Positions 1 to 8,010 of a stretch of 41,081 nucleotides of DNA are shown piece by piece. The stretch comes from JAIEPT01 sp038217425 (GTDB taxonomy: Bacteria; Planctomycetota; Planctomycetia; Gemmatales; Gemmataceae), in NCBI GenBank assembly GCA_038217425.1, contig JBBQPM010000046.1, positions 1-41,081 of the forward strand. The letters run 5' to 3'. Every line of letters starts with the position of its first letter. Position 1 is the stretch's first letter. The translations under genes were made by a program, and so were the position numbers. The notes beneath the pieces are model-generated. The model was not told the origin of the DNA. It made no database searches and worked only from the letters and a program-made list of their open reading frames with translations.

Positions 1-679
1 GCTTGGCGTTCTCGCCAGGGCGAAACGACTCGCCCCGACGCAAGTAGGTCATCAAGAGCGCTCGCCGAAAACCGCTCGAACGGTTGGGATTTGACGAATG
101 CACCGTGTGCCCGTGAAAGACCGCCGCCTCGCCCATCTTGAGCGGACAATCAACGGCTTGGTACTGACTCGGCACCACCGTCTGAATGCGGTTGGCATTA
201 ACGTCCTGGCCCGCTTGCACCGCATGATGCGGACACGGTTCCACCGGCAAAATCGGTTCGCGCTGCGTGCCCGGATAGAGCGTTAAACAACCATTCTCCA
301 CGGTGACGTCCTGCAGTGCCAGCCAGGCCGACGCAAATCCATCGACGGGCGCCTGGACATACGAATTGTCCTGGTGACGGGCAAAACCCTGGGTGCCAGG
401 CCGGCAATAAAAGAGCTGCGTCTGCAGGCCGCTCACCCGGCCGCCGAGCAATCGCTCCATGACTGCGACGAGGTTCGGATGACTGAACGCTCGCGCAAAC
501 GTTTCATGAATCCGATGCGGGTGCATCACCGGCGCGAACGTTTCGTCGCGAAACGGCGGCAACTCCTCCGCCGCCAGATTCATGGCGTCGAGATCCTCCG
601 CAGACCATAAACCCGCCGCGACGAAGCAGCCGTCGGCCTGATAGGACGCAAACCAAGACTCGGGAAACGATGCCGTCAT
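1..679 (-). CDS. PhyH-family Fe(II)/2-oxoglutarate dioxygenase, 3' end off the window
   Basis: Reading the minus strand from an ATG at 679 gives an open frame of 226 codons that reaches the window edge without a stop, so the C-terminus is missing. The protein has the phytanoyl-CoA dioxygenase layout. The HxD iron ligands are His102 and Asp104 (RHQDNSY). The distal ligand is probably His194 in VHSSNPNRSS, with a following arginine (FRRAL) that would bind 2-oxoglutarate. PhyH enzymes hydroxylate, or otherwise oxidise, lipids, sugars, amino acids or natural products; the substrate cannot be read here. It lies 23 bp downstream of an epimerase gene on the same strand, so it is probably the last known member of the operon that starts at 6558. 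No signal peptide is seen, so it should be cytoplasmic. The family is fairly certain, the substrate unknown. Confidence 0.85.
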   Translation of the reverse strand, partial: MTASFPESWFASYQADGCFVAAGLWSAEDLDAMNLAAEELPPFRDETFAPVMHPHRIHETFARAFSHPNLVAVMERLLGGRVSGLQTQLFYCRPGTQGFARHQDNSYVQAPVDGFASAWLALQDVTVENGCLTLYPGTQREPILPVEPCPHHAVQAGQDVNANRIQTVVPSQYQAVDCPLKMGEAAVFHGHTVHSSNPNRSSGFRRALLMTYLRRGESFRPGENAK

Positions 680-702
680 TTGAAACCCCCGGAGAGGAAT
701 TA

Positions 703-1674
703 CTAAGGACGCGGTTGGCCGATCTGCTGGCGATACCACTCGATGGTTCGCCGAATGCCCTCGCGTATTCCGACTTTTGCCTTGAAACCCAAAACTTGCT
801 CAGCCTTCGAACAGTCGACGATTTGCTTCGGAACCATGGATGGCTTCGACCGATCGTATTCAAGCCGAACGTTCTCATATCCCTCAATCTCGAGCACCAT
901 TCGCAGCATTTCGTTGATCGAAAGCGAAACGCCGGCGCCGATATTGAGCGGTTCGAAGGTTTCAATTTTCTCCATCGCGAGAAGCATTGCCTCGACCATA
1001 TCGTCGACGTGAATCAAATCGCGCAAGTCTTCGCCCGTTCCCCAAACGACGAGCGGATCCTCGCGGTTCACCACTCGGCGAATCAATGCCGGCAGAAAGT
1101 GCGAACGTTCCGGATCAAACTTGTCGCCGGGCCCGTAAATGTTGGTTGCCCTCAGGACGACGCACGGCATCTTTCGCGGCAATTTCTCGCTGTACATTCG
1201 GCACAGGATCTCGGTGTAGCGCTTCATCCAGCCGGCGGGAAAATACTTGTCCCAGGGATCGCCTTGAAACATATCCTCTTCGCGGTACGGTTTGCCGGTA
1301 GCGGGGTAACCGGTGGTGCTGCTAATGTAAAGGACTTTCTTTACGCCCGCCAAGTAGGCCGCCTCAAGCATCTGCGCGTTCATGAGGATGTTGGGCGTGA
1401 CGTGTACGAGCGGCGTCGACTGAATCGCATGGGCGCCGGAGGTGCTGGCAGCGCAGAGAAACACATAGTCGATATCGTGCACGATTTGGTCGCATACATT
1501 CCGTTGCGTCAAGTCGGCGCCCATGCAGTAATCGACGCCGTCCAAGAGCGGCGGCCTTCTGCTGAGGAAGGTTGCACGAATCTTGGCGCCCTGAGCGTGC
1601 AAGGCCCTTAGCAAGTGGCTCCCCGCCAGCCCAGCCGATCCCGTAATCAGAACGCGTTTATCCCGAAAGTACAT
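703..1674 (-). CDS. NAD-dependent epimerase/dehydratase (extended SDR), second copy
   Basis: This 323-aa protein is an extended short-chain dehydrogenase of the nucleotide-sugar epimerase type. It opens with a Rossmann glycine motif (VLITGSAGLAGSHLL), has the substrate-side segment LRATNIYGPGDKF, and has the late IHVDDMVEAM motif that is common in GDP-fucose-synthase and UDP-sugar epimerase relatives. A longer reading from 1725 exists, but it would run into the upstream glycosyltransferase gene. The ATG at 1674, just before YFRDKRVLITG, fits the family and leaves an 8-bp gap. The usual YxxxK catalytic pair reads AGWMK here, so the tyrosine is not where expected. It is a paralogue of the epimerase at 2823-3800, with a glycosyltransferase gene between them. 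The likely role is making or modifying a nucleotide sugar for that transferase; the exact reaction is not clear. Confidence 0.85.
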   Translation of the reverse strand: MYFRDKRVLITGSAGLAGSHLLRALHAQGAKIRATFLSRRPPLLDGVDYCMGADLTQRNVCDQIVHDIDYVFLCAASTSGAHAIQSTPLVHVTPNILMNAQMLEAAYLAGVKKVLYISSTTGYPATGKPYREEDMFQGDPWDKYFPAGWMKRYTEILCRMYSEKLPRKMPCVVLRATNIYGPGDKFDPERSHFLPALIRRVVNREDPLVVWGTGEDLRDLIHVDDMVEAMLLAMEKIETFEPLNIGAGVSLSINEMLRMVLEIEGYENVRLEYDRSKPSMVPKQIVDCSKAEQVLGFKAKVGIREGIRRTIEWYRQQIGQPRP

Positions 1675-1682
1675 CACGCAAC

Positions 1683-2819
1683 CTATTTGATTTGAGGAAT
1701 CGCTTGCTGAGCTAAACTTCCGCACAGATTGAGCATCTGCAAGTGGAAGTGGCCTACAAAGGGCTGCAGTTTCCGATACACGTCCAAGACCGAAGTCGGC
1801 ACCGGCAGACTGCCGCCCTGCGCCGCCTGCCGAATCAATTCTTCCCAGTAACGGCTCGATTGACCGAACGTCTGGTTAAACCACTGATGCCCCCGGCGAG
1901 CGATGGCGTGCCGCTCCTCAGGTCGGTGTTGATAGTGCTCGATCTTGGCGACCAGATCATCGAGACTATCGTAGTATGCAACGACGCCCGGAGGGAGATA
2001 CACCTCATACTCGAAATTCCGATCGACCAGTACGAATCCGCCGCAGGCGAGAAATTCCAAAACTTTCCCCTTTAACTGCCGTCGCGACTCAACGGTTTGA
2101 GAGCAAAGTAAAATGCTCGATTGCCAGATCGTCTCGACGTAGTTGCGAAATTCGAGATATTCATCGGCCCTACCGCTCAAATCGTGCTTCGTCAGGCCCC
2201 CCATTCGATGAAACTCGATGCCCCGCTGGGGGAGTTCCGCCTGCAGATACTCGACCAACTTTCGGCGGTAACCTTCCGCGCTGCCGAGCATGACGACCGG
2301 ATACTTCATCGGTCGCTCTTCGTAATGGAAAATCAACTTGGGTAAATGGAAGCCGGCGAAGAAGCTCGCACAGTTGTAACTGCGATGGAGTACTTGATCG
2401 GAGTAGATGCGCATGGCCAAGTGATTGGTGATCGAATCGATATTGACCGTGTAGTCGCCGTATACCAAGCAGCCGAGTTCGTAGAGCCCAAGTTGAATCT
2501 GCGTGTCCCAGATAACCGTGACGATCTTGGCGCCAGTCGTTCTCAGATGCTGGTATGCATCGGGCGGAAAGTTGTTCCACGCTTGCGAGATCAGCACAAC
2601 ATGCGGCCGGCACGCATGAATGCTTTGCACAAGTCGCTGAAACTCATAGTTAAAGTCCTCTTCCGTCTTGACACTACGATGGGCATAGACGTGGTCGTGA
2701 ACCTCGAAATCACCGGGCATGCTTTCCGACAAGGGAAATTTGACGTGCAGATTCAAATTCTCGAGTTGCCAATTGTTGTATACCTCCGTGTGAACGAAGA
2801 GAACGCGGAGCTTTTCCAT
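1683..2819 (-). CDS. CgeB-like glycosyltransferase
   Basis: The 378-aa protein resembles the CgeB / Glyco_trans_1_2 type of GT-B glycosyltransferase. The N-terminal half has a Rossmann-like start (LRVLFVHTEVYNNW). The C-terminal half has the typical donor-binding pattern GKVLEFLACGGFVLVDRN followed by a capping helix segment (EERHAIARRGHQWF). Members transfer sugars from nucleotide donors to surface polymers, proteins or small molecules; neither donor nor acceptor is evident here. No signal peptide or clear membrane helix is seen, so it is probably cytoplasmic or at the inner face of the membrane. It begins 3 bp after the upstream epimerase stop and ends 8 bp before the next epimerase start, so translation is probably coupled. 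The context suggests the two epimerases supply its sugar donor. Confidence 0.75.
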   Translation of the reverse strand: MEKLRVLFVHTEVYNNWQLENLNLHVKFPLSESMPGDFEVHDHVYAHRSVKTEEDFNYEFQRLVQSIHACRPHVVLISQAWNNFPPDAYQHLRTTGAKIVTVIWDTQIQLGLYELGCLVYGDYTVNIDSITNHLAMRIYSDQVLHRSYNCASFFAGFHLPKLIFHYEERPMKYPVVMLGSAEGYRRKLVEYLQAELPQRGIEFHRMGGLTKHDLSGRADEYLEFRNYVETIWQSSILLCSQTVESRRQLKGKVLEFLACGGFVLVDRNFEYEVYLPPGVVAYYDSLDDLVAKIEHYQHRPEERHAIARRGHQWFNQTFGQSSRYWEELIRQAAQGGSLPVPTSVLDVYRKLQPFVGHFHLQMLNLCGSLAQQAIPQIK

Positions 2820-2822
2820 GGA

Positions 2823-3800
2823 TTAGCTTTTGCCTTGAAAGACATCGTATCGATGACCCGCCTTCGTGCGATTCGCGCGATACCAACGCATCGTTTCGGC
2901 AATGCCTTGTTCGAGATCGATCTCGGGCCGAAACCCATGCAACTCCGCCCGGCTCATATCGAGGATTCGTTTGCGATCGCCGCTCGGCTTGGTCGGATCC
3001 CACACGACCGCGGGCGGATTCTCCAAGTTTTGCCGAATGATTTCGACAACGCGCCGGATCTCGGTTCCCGTACCGCTGCCGAGGTTGAGCGGTTCGCGGA
3101 CCTGATTTTCGACGGCGAATAAGATTCCGCGCGCGACGTCTTTCGTGTGAATGAAATCGCGGATCGGCGTGCCGTCGCCCCAAACCCTTAGCGGGTTTTC
3201 GCCATCGACGGCCCGGCGAATGAGCGAGGGGATGACCATGCCGGTTTCAAGGTCGAAGTTATCGTACGGGCCATAAACGTTGGCGGGCCGAACGATTGAA
3301 AAGGTATCCCAGCCATACTCGAAGCGATAGGCCTCCGCTTGCAATTCGCCCATGCGTTTGGCCCAGCCGGAGAACCAGTCGTTGGGCGAGGGGAGCGTCT
3401 TCCAGACGTCGTCTTCGCGGAGAATTTCGGCCGGCTGATAGACGCCGACGGTGCTGGTGTAGAGATACCACTTCACTTTGGCCTGGCGAGCGGCCTCCAT
3501 CATGTGCGTATTGAAGAGCAGGACCGGCACGAAGAAACTCGCGGGCTTGGCCTTCGTCATGGCCGGAGAGCCTTTGACGCCGACCAGATGAAAGACGTAG
3601 TCCATGCCTGCGCAGGCGTCCCGGCAAGCGTCGGCTTTGGTGAGGTCGGCGTTGACGAACTCGACTTTGGGGAACGTCTCGTCGGGCTCCTCGCGCGAGA
3701 CGACGCGCACGTTGGCGCCGCGCTCGACGAGCATGGCGACGAGCTGCCTGCCGATCATGCCGGTGCCGCCGGTAACCAGAACGCGTTGGCCGTCGAACAT
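2823..3800 (-). CDS. NAD-dependent epimerase/dehydratase (extended SDR), first copy
   Basis: This 325-aa extended SDR starts with the nucleotide-binding motif VLVTGGTGMIGRQLV, and NADLTKADACRDA follows as the second Rossmann element. VRPANVYGPYDNFDLE and FIHTKDVARGILF are sugar-nucleotide epimerase/reductase signatures. It matches the downstream paralogue at 703-1674 in layout and in several motifs. The catalytic YxxxK position reads SGWAK, so the tyrosine is replaced, as in the paralogue. An AAGGT-type ribosome-binding site precedes the ATG. It sits 7 bp after the Uma2-like gene and 3 bp before the glycosyltransferase gene, inside the same operon. It probably acts on a nucleotide-activated sugar in the cytoplasm; the substrate and product are unknown. 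Confidence 0.85.
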   Translation of the reverse strand: MFDGQRVLVTGGTGMIGRQLVAMLVERGANVRVVSREEPDETFPKVEFVNADLTKADACRDACAGMDYVFHLVGVKGSPAMTKAKPASFFVPVLLFNTHMMEAARQAKVKWYLYTSTVGVYQPAEILREDDVWKTLPSPNDWFSGWAKRMGELQAEAYRFEYGWDTFSIVRPANVYGPYDNFDLETGMVIPSLIRRAVDGENPLRVWGDGTPIRDFIHTKDVARGILFAVENQVREPLNLGSGTGTEIRRVVEIIRQNLENPPAVVWDPTKPSGDRKRILDMSRAELHGFRPEIDLEQGIAETMRWYRANRTKAGHRYDVFQGKS

Positions 3801-3807
3801 ATCTACC

Positions 3808-4503
3808 TTACGAAGGAGATTGAGCGACGAAAGCCGCGTGTTGGGGACTCGCGAGGCCTAGCTGCAACGTCTGCCCTGCCGATAAGTAGTCGCCTGCCAG
3901 CAAGGCTGCGACGTTGATCCATAGTCCTGGAAAGACCTGACTCTCGAACACGCCCGATTCGCATTCCAACTTCGCGAACGAGCCGTCACGAAGTACAAAA
4001 CAGTCGAATGCGTGCTTGCGAACTCGCCAAACCAGATACTCTCGGACGCCCATACGCTGGTAAAGTTTGAACTTCTTGCCCAGATCCAATTTTGTCGTGG
4101 TGTTCGAGATCTCCGCGACCAATTCGGGGGCGCCGGCGATGTAACTATCTTCATCGACGCTCGCCTGGCCATGGCGCTCAAGACGAAGAAACAAGTCAGG
4201 TTGCGGAATGTTGGCATCATCGACGCGAATCGACGTGTTGGCTCCAATTGCCACGCCCAGTGTCAATGTCGAGTAAAATCCTAGTAATCCAGCCAACCGT
4301 CCGTGCGGGTGGCCGTGATCGTTGCTCACGGCTGATGCCATATAGACGACTCCGTCAATCAGTTCCGCGTGATTGAGGTCCGGCATAGAGTCGAAACGCA
4401 GCTCGAACTCAGCGCGCGTCAGGACGTCTCCTTCACGCAGCGGAGGAACTTCCGGTAGTGGAAACATCGAAGCTGCATCGGGAGTCATCGAACTTGTGGA
4501 CAT
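3808..4503 (-). CDS. Uma2-family (DUF820) PD-(D/E)XK nuclease-like protein
   Basis: The 231-aa protein has the Uma2/DUF820 pattern: an acidic start AELIDGVVYM, then the metal-binding core PQPDLFLRL, the strand ELVAEISNTTT carrying the second acidic residue, and a lysine-containing helix (LGKKFKLYQRMGVREYLVW). These residues form a restriction-endonuclease-like fold. Biological substrates of Uma2 proteins are mostly unknown, although they are very numerous in planctomycetes and cyanobacteria. The ATG at 4503 has a good GAGGATG ribosome-binding site. It lies 12 bp after the radical SAM gene and 7 bp before an epimerase gene, so it is co-transcribed with the tailoring genes although nothing suggests a metabolic role. 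It may be a late insertion into the operon. Confidence 0.85.
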   Translation of the reverse strand: MSTSSMTPDAASMFPLPEVPPLREGDVLTRAEFELRFDSMPDLNHAELIDGVVYMASAVSNDHGHPHGRLAGLLGFYSTLTLGVAIGANTSIRVDDANIPQPDLFLRLERHGQASVDEDSYIAGAPELVAEISNTTTKLDLGKKFKLYQRMGVREYLVWRVRKHAFDCFVLRDGSFAKLECESGVFESQVFPGLWINVAALLAGDYLSAGQTLQLGLASPQHAAFVAQSPS

Positions 4504-4515
4504 CGCATCCTCGCA

Positions 4516-6558
4516 TTAGAAGTGGCCGGCGATCTCACGTTGCTCGACCGGGCGATTCGCGTAAAGGTACGCGCCTTTCTTGTTGCCCCACCACACCACC
4601 TCACGGCACCAGTCATTCCACGTCTGCCACACCTGGCTGGTGCGGTCGATATGGTAGCCGCGCGGACGCTGCTCGAGATTGGCGGATTCGCTCAGAAGAA
4701 TGGCCCGATACATTTCCCAGACGTTGTAGGAAACCTCGACCGTCAGATCGCTGGTCTGGAACGGCACCTTCACCAGCGAGCGGTTCAGTAGTAACGCGTC
4801 GTGCAGCGGCGGGCACAATTCGTCGAAGTTGTTGTCTTTGAGGAAGTGAATCAGGATCTCGCCCGCCTCTTGATAAAAGGCGTCGAGCTTATCTTCGCGG
4901 GCCAGCTTGATGAAGATGTACTCGTCGGCCGGCCACCAGATGCCCAGCCATTCTTCGGAACGACAATACTCGGACCCGCCGTTCTGGATATCGACGGCCT
5001 TCTCCTGGAAGAAATCGCGGATCTCGCAGAGCGTCGGGCTGGCGTCGGTCAGTTTTTCGGTGAAAAGTTCGAACAATTCGCGATACTTGCACTTCGTCCC
5101 TTCGCGAACCAGGATCAGCGGAATCTGCAAGAGCTTGTCGAAGTGCAAGAGCGCCGCCATCCAGCAGAGGGCTCGCGTCCGCACCCATTCAGGCCGCGGC
5201 ATCGACTTCGTCGCAATCACCAACTCCTGCATCTCGGGAATGTCCCAATCGGCCTCAGACAGCGAGCCGTGGATGTTGACCACTTTCGAAGTGACCATTT
5301 CCATTGCATACTTCTGCTGATACGCCGGATCGCCCATCTCGGCGTTCGGCAGGATCGACAGGTTATTGAACTGGATGCGGTTATGCTGGCCGTTCTCGAT
5401 GACGCTGGAGATGCCGTCCGCGAACGTGTCGTACGTCTCGTCCGGCAGGCCCAAAATTAAGTCGGAGTACGTCTCAATGCGATCGGCGGTGAAGCGGCGC
5501 TGCAAGTCCTGAAAGCTCGTCGTCGAAATGTTGCCGCGCTTGATCGCCTTGAGCGTCATCGCGTCGACCGACTGGAACGAGATGGTGACGCCCTTGTTGA
5601 GCCCGGCGTCGGCGAGCGTCTTCTGCACCTTGTAGGCCCGTTCGGTGGCGTTCTTCGTATTCTGCACGGAGAGCGCCTTGGGGTAGCCTCGCGCCAGCTT
5701 GCTGCGGGCGGCATACTCGGCGATGTCCAGATCGCGCGGCAAAATGCCAAAGTTCGCGTCGGCGCAGAAGATGAACTCGATGTTGCGATCCGCGAACCAG
5801 TCGATCTCGCGGTAGAGCCGTTCGATGTCGAACTGAAAGACTTTGCTCGCGGTGGCCGAGCCCCAGTCGCAGAAGGTACACGAAAACGGGCAGCCGCGAT
5901 TGGTCTCCCACATGACGATCCAGCGCTCGTCGGGGTTGGCCTTCATCAGCGGTTCGAACGTATTGTCCAGATAGGGCGACGGGATGACCGCTAAATCCTT
6001 GATTCGCGGCACCGCCGGATGGAACATGAACTTGCCATTTTCGTCGATATACGTGATGCTCGGCACGTTCTGCCAGTTGCCGATCACGCCCTCCTCGAGA
6101 ACGCGGACGAAAGTCTGCTCGCCTTCGTTATGGCAAGCGACGTCGATGAACGGGTTCTCGCGCAGGAAGCCCTCCGAGAAGTTCGGCACCTGCGGTCCGC
6201 CGAACACGGTCAAGACCTCCGGCTTTCGGCGTTTGAGTTCCTGAGCGATGGCGAGCGAGATGCGGATATTCCAGACGTACGTGCTGAACACGGCGACGTC
6301 CGCGTCGAGAAGCTGCTCGACGGCGACGGGCACGGGAATCCGTTTGTAGATGGGGAGTCGAAAGTGGTACGATTCGGGCTGTTTGAGTTGCCGCTGTGCG
6401 TATGCCTGGAGGATGCCGACGGAATAGGGGAAGTAGTTTTGGCCGGAGAAGCTGTTGTTGATCTGGACCATGCCGACTTCGAGCGGACGATCAGACTGCA
6501 GAATGGCGTTCCTGATTTTTCGAGCAGTCAGCACGAAGCACCTTCCCAGAAAGGACAC
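4516..6558 (-). CDS. Cobalamin-binding-domain radical SAM protein
   Basis: The 680-aa protein has an N-terminal B12-binding-type domain (about residues 25-165, with VFSTYVWNIRISLA and TVFGGPQVPNFSEGF). The radical SAM core follows, with the cluster motif CPFSCTFC: Cys223, Cys227 and Cys230 would bind a 4Fe-4S cluster. A large C-terminal part of about 280 residues is not recognised. No DxHxxG cobalamin motif is visible, which is usual for this class. Members perform methylations or ring rearrangements on unactivated carbons of natural products, peptides or lipids. The CxxCDWGS stretch recalls peptide-modifying methyltransferases, but that comparison is from memory. Translation appears to start at a GTG (6558); an ATG at codon 30 would cut into the first strand of the domain. 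It is the first gene of the six-gene minus-strand run, so its substrate may be what the downstream glycosylation and oxidation genes act on. Confidence 0.85.
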   Translation of the reverse strand: MSFLGRCFVLTARKIRNAILQSDRPLEVGMVQINNSFSGQNYFPYSVGILQAYAQRQLKQPESYHFRLPIYKRIPVPVAVEQLLDADVAVFSTYVWNIRISLAIAQELKRRKPEVLTVFGGPQVPNFSEGFLRENPFIDVACHNEGEQTFVRVLEEGVIGNWQNVPSITYIDENGKFMFHPAVPRIKDLAVIPSPYLDNTFEPLMKANPDERWIVMWETNRGCPFSCTFCDWGSATASKVFQFDIERLYREIDWFADRNIEFIFCADANFGILPRDLDIAEYAARSKLARGYPKALSVQNTKNATERAYKVQKTLADAGLNKGVTISFQSVDAMTLKAIKRGNISTTSFQDLQRRFTADRIETYSDLILGLPDETYDTFADGISSVIENGQHNRIQFNNLSILPNAEMGDPAYQQKYAMEMVTSKVVNIHGSLSEADWDIPEMQELVIATKSMPRPEWVRTRALCWMAALLHFDKLLQIPLILVREGTKCKYRELFELFTEKLTDASPTLCEIRDFFQEKAVDIQNGGSEYCRSEEWLGIWWPADEYIFIKLAREDKLDAFYQEAGEILIHFLKDNNFDELCPPLHDALLLNRSLVKVPFQTSDLTVEVSYNVWEMYRAILLSESANLEQRPRGYHIDRTSQVWQTWNDWCREVVWWGNKKGAYLYANRPVEQREIAGHF

Positions 6559-6564
6559 GGAGGC

Positions 6565-6592
6565 TCGAGGAAGAGGGCGCGAGCTTCCTCGA
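6565..6592 (-). promoter_or_regulatory. Inverted repeat just upstream of the radical SAM start
   Basis: Two 9-bp arms, TCGAGGAAG at 6584-6592 (minus strand) and its complement at 6565-6573, are separated by 10 bp. They lie 7 bases before the GTG start at 6558. The 5' arm holds a purine-rich GAGGAAG that could act as a ribosome-binding site if the true start were elsewhere, and it is paired in the hairpin. This may be an operator or a translational control hairpin for the operon. The palindrome is certain, its use is a guess. Confidence 0.45.
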
Positions 6593-6733
6593 AGTCATTC
6601 TATCACCGGAACTTGAGAGTGAACACCCAAGTTCAGCAGCGGCGGGACGTACGCCCGCTTTGCCCGCGGCGCTCTTGCAATCTGAATGAACGTCCATCAG
6701 ACTTTTGGGCCATAAGGCGGTTCGCTTTCGGGC

Positions 6734-7210
6734 TCACCAGAAATCCAGTGACGGACGGCTTACGCGAAAGAGAACTTGGTTGTACTCCACAGGGGCTCCG
6801 TTTGCCACCGTTACCTCTGAGACAACCCCATGACACTCGGCCATGATTTCGTTGAAGAGACTCATCGTCTCAATGAGGCAGACCACCGTATCAGGCGTGA
6901 CGCGGCTCCCAACTTCAACGAATGGAACGGCATCGGGCATTCGCTTGGTATAACAGCGGCCCACCATCGGCGAGCGAACGCGCATCGGAAAAGCGGTGTC
7001 GATCCACGCATCGTCAATTCGCGGTTGGTGCGCCCGAAGGAGTTTGTCCGTTTCCTCCACTTCTTCCAAGAGCCGCAACCGCTGTCTCATCAAACGAACG
7101 TACGGCGCGCGATCGTCAGCGGTCTCTTCCAGCCAATTCCAGTACGCCAAACGAACTGCCTCATTGTCAGGCTCAACTCGAAGGATCCTCAAGAAAGATT
7201 GGTCGTCCAT
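6734..7210 (-). CDS. TIGR02996-like domain fused to a lysine-less biotinyl-type domain
   Basis: The 158-aa protein has two parts. Residues 1-35 (DDQSFLRILRVEPDNEAVRLAYWNWLEE) match the planctomycete repeat-companion domain TIGR02996. After a helical linker, residues 76-150 resemble the biotin carboxyl carrier domain of acetyl-CoA carboxylase, from VRSPMVGRCY through VPFVEVGSRV to the C-terminal NGAPVEYNQVLFRV. The biotin-accepting site, normally EAMKL, reads ETMSL: serine 117 (codon AGT) stands where the modified lysine should be. It therefore cannot carry biotin in the usual way. The ATG at 7210 was preferred to a GTG at 7225 because the TIGR02996 domain begins there. It is on the same strand as the radical SAM operon but 175 bp upstream, so it is probably separate. 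The function is unknown, perhaps a binding or scaffold module derived from AccB. Confidence 0.75.
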   Translation of the reverse strand: MDDQSFLRILRVEPDNEAVRLAYWNWLEETADDRAPYVRLMRQRLRLLEEVEETDKLLRAHQPRIDDAWIDTAFPMRVRSPMVGRCYTKRMPDAVPFVEVGSRVTPDTVVCLIETMSLFNEIMAECHGVVSEVTVANGAPVEYNQVLFRVSRPSLDFW

Positions 7211-7339
7211 CGGCGGAGAGTCCACGTTTTGAGAAAGCGAACGACCAAGCTCACCCCCGGCGGCCGCTGGTGAGACAATGTAGCCCGAAAAAACGAAATG
7301 CGGTCGCCGTCGCGTGCAGCGACTGGATACTTCTTATGT

Positions 7340-7475
7340 CCCCGGGGTTGATGGGCCGGTCGGCTCAAGGGTACAACGAAGGCAGCCGAGGCTGAGTTCC
7401 GCGTGGAAGTTTCAGAGGGCGGCGTAGGCCCTCAACCACGATGCGGGCTCGACTCGGCCCATCAACTTCAAGGAG
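7340..7475 (+). ncRNA. Candidate IS110 bridge-RNA-like region, copy 1
   Basis: The segment directly 5' of the recombinase stub is rich in paired elements. A 12-bp outer stem joins GTTGATGGGCCG (7347-7358) to CGGCCCATCAAC (7455-7466) and continues for 4 bp past a bulge. It encloses CAGCC/GGCTG (7383-7394) and GAGGGC/GCCCTC (7415-7433). In the IS110 family, the non-coding left end upstream of the recombinase encodes a bridge RNA with internal loops that pair with target and donor DNA. The position and structure match that arrangement, but transcription and guide loops are not shown. Confidence 0.45.
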
Positions 7476-7481
7476 TATGCC

Positions 7482-7613
7482 ATGCGCTTTTACAACGCCC
7501 CGCACGCATACTCTGCCGGCGTCGATCTGCACGCAAGAAGCATGTTCGTCCACATTCTCGGGCAGAAGAACAAAGGGGACGAGAAGAACAAACGAGTGAG
7601 ACGCCCAAGCTGA
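7482..7613 (+). pseudogene. Truncated IS110-family recombinase, N-terminal stub, copy 1
   Basis: An ATG at 7482 opens a 43-codon frame beginning MRFYNAPHAYSAGVDLHARS. It is the characteristic start of IS110-family DEDD recombinases, with the first catalytic aspartate in GVDLHARSM. After HILGQKNKG the family sequence is lost and the frame stops at 7611-7613. The remaining 250 or more residues, including the other catalytic acids and the serine domain, are absent, so no active recombinase can be made. Confidence 0.75.
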
Positions 7614-7759
7614 ACCATCCCGGCGCCGAGAGAGCGGTACGCCTGCAAGCAGGTCGGAGCGGCTCTATCGATTGTGACGAGAGAAAAGTCAGATCCATTC
7701 TCCGCCCCTCAAAGCAGACGCACGCAGTGAAAATAGCGTCTCCTCTTCAATTCTTCCCC

Positions 7760-7856
7760 TCACGCGATTCCGTGCTTCGTCATGATCTCGTCCAACGTGG
7801 TCGAATACAAGAACTTCTGTAACACTCCGCAAGCGATTCCTCAAGCTGCACGGCTG
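7760..7856 (-). pseudogene. Fragment of the 3' end of the 175-aa hypothetical gene, frameshifted
   Basis: This stretch is a copy of the last ~30 codons of the gene at 10794-11321, including a stop codon in the matching place (7760-7762). Relative to the intact gene it lacks one base near 7812, which breaks the frame, and it has no 5' part. It is carried inside copy 1 of the duplicated block. Confidence 0.65.
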
Positions 7857-8010
7857 ACTGGCCCCCCCTTTGCAAGCTATCGGGGCCGAACGACACCCTT
7901 CACTTGCCGGGCCGGCTGCAAGGAACGTGGCGTCTCGAAAACCCGTAACGCCGGCCAGGTCAAGTGCTCGTTCGATGGCGCAGATCGGGCTCACCGCGGA
8001 CAGTCGGCAC

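Larger units (their letters stand above)
7325..7856 (+). mobile_element. IS110-type remnant block, copy 1 (direct repeat of 10378-10891)
   Basis: This block is nearly identical to 10378-10891 in the same orientation, with scattered substitutions, a 15-16 bp insertion near 7593 and small indels. Both copies start at GGATACTTCTTATGTCCCC and end at CTCAAGCTGCACGGCTG. In order the block holds an IS110-like left end, a structured RNA-like region, the first codons of an IS110 recombinase (7482), an unassigned stretch, and a piece of the 3' end of the gene at 10794-11321. No full-length transposase is present. The two copies bracket the LRR gene. Confidence 0.75.
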
